This document shows, in pieces, positions 61,760 through 64,000 of a stretch of 64,000 bases of DNA. The number at the start of each line of letters is the position of its first letter. Position 1 is the first letter of the stretch. Under the pieces are notes generated by a model. That model had not been told where the DNA came from, made no database searches, and saw only the letters and a program-made list of their open reading frames with translations. This stretch comes from Mesorhizobium sp. B2-7-1 (GTDB lineage: Bacteria; Pseudomonadota; Alphaproteobacteria; Rhizobiales; Rhizobiaceae): positions 1 to 64,000 of the forward strand of contig NZ_VFUA01000021.1 of assembly GCF_006440735.1 (NCBI RefSeq), read 5' to 3'. Made by a program: the position numbers and the translations under genes.

Positions 61760-63256
61760 ATGCTTGATTTTGCTGATCGCGCGACCCTGCCGGATGCACC
61801 GCGCGAATTCGGGTTCTGGTCCGACGGTTCGTGGCGCAAGGGCAGCGCGATGTTCGAGCGCCGATCCCCGGGGCATGGCGTGGCGGTGACGCTTACCCCC
61901 AAATGCACGGTCGACGACCTGAATTCGGCCGTGGCCGCAGCGCGTCGCGCCTTTGAGGATCGCCGGTGGGCCGGGTTGCCTGGAGCCGACCGCGCGGGTG
62001 TGCTGTTAAGAACGGCCGACATCCTGCGCCGCCGCCGTGACGAGATTGCCTATTGGGAGGTCCTCGAGAACGGCAAGCCGATCTCGCAGGCGCGCGGCGA
62101 AATCGATCACTGCATTGCCTGCTTCGAGGTCGGCGCGGGCGCGGCTCGGCTGTTGCATGGCGACAGCTTCAACAGTCTCGGCGACAGTCTCTTCGGCGTG
62201 ATGCTGCGTGAGCCGGTCGGCGTGGTCGGGCTCATCACGCCCTGGAACTTCCCCTTCCTGATCCTGTGCGAGCGCATTCCCTTCATCCTGGCCAGCGGAT
62301 GCACCGTGGTCGTCAAGCCTTCGGAGGTCACGTCCGCGACCACGCTGCTGCTTGGCGAGATCCTTTCCGAAGCCGGCGCGCCGGACGGCGTCTATAACGT
62401 CGTCACCGGATCGGGCCGGACGATTGGCCAGGCTTTGAGCGAGCATCCCGATGTCGACATGCTGTCCTTTACCGGATCGACATCCGTCGGACGCTCATGT
62501 GTCCATGCGGCCGCCGATTCGAACTTCAAGAAGCTCGGCCTCGAACTCGGCGGCAAGAACCCCATCATCGTTTTCGCCGACAGCGATCTCGAGGACGCGG
62601 CTGACGGCGCGGCCTTCGGCATAAGCTTCAACACGGGCCAATGCTGCGTCTCGTCGAGCCGCGTCATCGTCGAGCGCTCGGTTGCCCGCCAGTTCGAGGA
62701 AATCCTCGCCGCCAAGATGGCCAAGATCGTCGTCGGCGATCCGCTGCAAACGAAGACGCAGGTCGGCGCCATCACCACCGACGCGCAGAATTCAACCATC
62801 CTGAGCTATATCGACAAGGGCAAGGCCGAGGGGGCAACCCTGGTAACCGGCGGTGAAACCCTGGACCTTGGCGGCGGCCAGTATATTGTGCCAACGCTGT
62901 TTTCCGGTGTCACGCCCGCAATGTCGATTGCCCGCGACGAAATCTTCGGGCCTGTCCTGTCGTCCTTCCATTTCGATTCCGTCGAGGAGGCGATCAGCCT
63001 TGCCAACGATACCGTCTATGGCCTGGCTGCCAGCGTGTGGACCAAGAACATCGACAAGGCGCTTGTCGTGACGCGGCGCGTGCGCGCCGGACGGTTCTGG
63101 GTCAACACGATCATGGCCGGAGGGCCGGAGATGCCGCTTGGCGGGTTCAAGCAGTCCGGATGGGGAAGAGAGGCCGGAATGTACGGCGTGGAGGAGTACA
63201 CCCAGGTGAAGTCCGTCCACATCGAAATCGGCAAGCGCTCGCACTGGATCAAGTGA
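61760..63256 (+). CDS. NAD(P)-dependent aldehyde dehydrogenase
   Basis: A 498-residue ALDH with TPWNFPFLILC (N163), E262 in LELGGKNP and the nucleophile, probably C296, in NTGQCCVSSSR. The overall pattern matches betaine-aldehyde/phenylacetaldehyde type enzymes (BetB-like). It begins 72 bases after the alcohol dehydrogenase and its stop overlaps the GMC gene start by one base. Together with GMC oxidase it resembles a bet-type alcohol-to-acid pair but with a sugar importer upstream. Confidence 0.92.
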   Translation: MLDFADRATLPDAPREFGFWSDGSWRKGSAMFERRSPGHGVAVTLTPKCTVDDLNSAVAAARRAFEDRRWAGLPGADRAGVLLRTADILRRRRDEIAYWEVLENGKPISQARGEIDHCIACFEVGAGAARLLHGDSFNSLGDSLFGVMLREPVGVVGLITPWNFPFLILCERIPFILASGCTVVVKPSEVTSATTLLLGEILSEAGAPDGVYNVVTGSGRTIGQALSEHPDVDMLSFTGSTSVGRSCVHAAADSNFKKLGLELGGKNPIIVFADSDLEDAADGAAFGISFNTGQCCVSSSRVIVERSVARQFEEILAAKMAKIVVGDPLQTKTQVGAITTDAQNSTILSYIDKGKAEGATLVTGGETLDLGGGQYIVPTLFSGVTPAMSIARDEIFGPVLSSFHFDSVEEAISLANDTVYGLAASVWTKNIDKALVVTRRVRAGRFWVNTIMAGGPEMPLGGFKQSGWGREAGMYGVEEYTQVKSVHIEIGKRSHWIK

Positions 63257-64000
63257 TGACGACAGGTTTCGACTATGTGATCGTCGGGGCCGGCTCGTCA
63301 GGCTGCGTGCTTGCCTCGCGCCTGTCCGAGAATCCCGCCGTCAGGGTCTGCATCATCGAGGCCGGTGGCAGGGACAGCCATCCCTACATCCATATGCCCG
63401 TTGGCTTCGCCAAGATGACCACCGGGCCGCTCACCTGGGGACTGGTGACGGCCCCTCAGAGACATGCCGACAATCGCGAGATCCCCTATGCGCAAGCAAA
63501 GGTGCTGGGCGGCGGGTCGTCGATCAATGCCGAGGTCTATACCCGAGGGCACGAGACCGACTACGACCGCTGGGCGAACGAGGAAGGTGCGGACGGCTGG
63601 GCGTTCAAGGACGTCCGGAAGTATTTCCTCCGCTCCGAGGGCAACAGCATACTCTCCGGCAGGCTCCACGGCACGGACGGACCGCTCGGCGTGTCGAACA
63701 TACCAGATCCGAACGTCGTTTCGCGCGCATTCGTCCAGAGCTGCCAGGAATACGGACTGCCCTATAATCCGGACTTCAACGGCGCGAAGCAGGAAGGCTC
63801 CGGCATCTACCAGATCACGACGCGCAACAACCGCCGCTGCTCGGCTGCCGTGGGCTACCTCAAGCCTGCCCTGAAGCGCCCGAACCTTACGCTGATCACA
63901 GGAGCGTTGGTCCATCGCATCGTCTTCAAGGGCCGCCGGGCCGTTGGCGTCGAATGCTCGGTCGGCGACTCGCTGAAAGTGGTAAACGCCGACAGCGAAG
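63256..64000 (+). CDS. GMC-family oxidoreductase, truncated by window end
   Basis: The first ~248 residues of a choline-dehydrogenase-like flavoprotein. FDYVIVGAGSSGCVLASRL (5-23) is the FAD motif, followed by IEAGGRD and the GMC signature region KVLGGGSSINAEVYTRGH. The C-terminus with the catalytic histidine lies outside. The start ATG overlaps the ALDH stop by one base, so the two are coupled. Substrates of the family are choline, glucose and other alcohols; the sugar-type importer makes a polyol or sugar more likely than choline. Confidence 0.9.
   Translation, partial: MTTGFDYVIVGAGSSGCVLASRLSENPAVRVCIIEAGGRDSHPYIHMPVGFAKMTTGPLTWGLVTAPQRHADNREIPYAQAKVLGGGSSINAEVYTRGHETDYDRWANEEGADGWAFKDVRKYFLRSEGNSILSGRLHGTDGPLGVSNIPDPNVVSRAFVQSCQEYGLPYNPDFNGAKQEGSGIYQITTRNNRRCSAAVGYLKPALKRPNLTLITGALVHRIVFKGRRAVGVECSVGDSLKVVNADSE

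Noticed and set aside
1..64000. tRNA, rRNA, CRISPR array, IS element or prophage
   Set aside because: None recognised on either strand; the only repeats are short intergenic palindromes and operator-like motifs.

Overview
The window is a GC-rich, gene-dense stretch typical of a soil alphaproteobacterium of the Rhizobiales, most likely Mesorhizobium or a close relative. Three things point there: the codon and GC character, intergenic palindromes of the kinds common in rhizobia (4674-4725, 19783-19901, 47401-47475), and the number of ABC uptake systems paired with GntR-type regulators. The genus is inferred, not proven. I see no rRNA, tRNA, CRISPR array, insertion sequence, integrase or phage gene. 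No stretch longer than 300 bases lacks a gene.

The whole window is one long series of catabolic modules: about 57 genes with four complete ABC importers, five FCD-type GntR regulators, one LysR and one TetR. (1) 1-9438: a ribose-type ABC importer with a TorT-like binding protein and a hydantoinase A gene, a class III aminotransferase, a GntR regulator and an LhgO-like FAD oxidoreductase. (2) 9631-19785: a one-chain E1 alpha/beta thiamine enzyme, an SDR, an (R)-amine-transaminase-like class IV enzyme, a VOC protein, a GntR regulator, an aldehyde dehydrogenase with a second class III aminotransferase, and a split transketolase. (3) 20009-33012: GntR, a GSA-aminomutase-like aminotransferase, a four-carbon acid-sugar kinase and class II aldolase pair, GntR, then a Dpp-type importer operon ending in an SMP-30 protein and an N,N-dimethylformamidase-like protein. 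(4) 33110-40697: an amine-oxidising flavoenzyme and HpaI-type aldolase, divergent from a GarR-like reductase, a shikimate-dehydrogenase-like protein, SDR, RidA, GntR and two further SDRs. (5) 40780-54997: LysR, an Aap-type amino-acid importer, a GlcD-like oxidase, then a tightly coupled operon of TPP enzyme, HyuA, HyuB, class I aminotransferase and uronate-dehydrogenase-like protein. (6) 55130-64000: TetR, a sugar-type importer with a Tat-exported binding protein, Zn-alcohol dehydrogenase, aldehyde dehydrogenase and a GMC oxidoreductase cut by the window end.

The most striking non-coding signal is a pair of ATTGTATCCAAT-like sites spaced 62-63 bp apart, present in three separate promoter regions (5938-6012, 9513-9588, 13534-13607). 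It ties the first importer, the E1 fusion gene and the class IV aminotransferase/VOC/GntR genes into one probable regulon. Two other AT-rich operator-like motifs (CTTATAAG core, and TATGATAT half-sites) mark the aminotransferase/transketolase promoters and the kinase/Dpp/aldolase promoters. Together the genes look designed to import and dismantle nitrogen-bearing small molecules (amines, amino acids, amides or hydantoin-like rings, amino-sugar acids) through transamination or oxidation, thiamine chemistry and aldol cleavage. The actual substrates cannot be read from the sequence.
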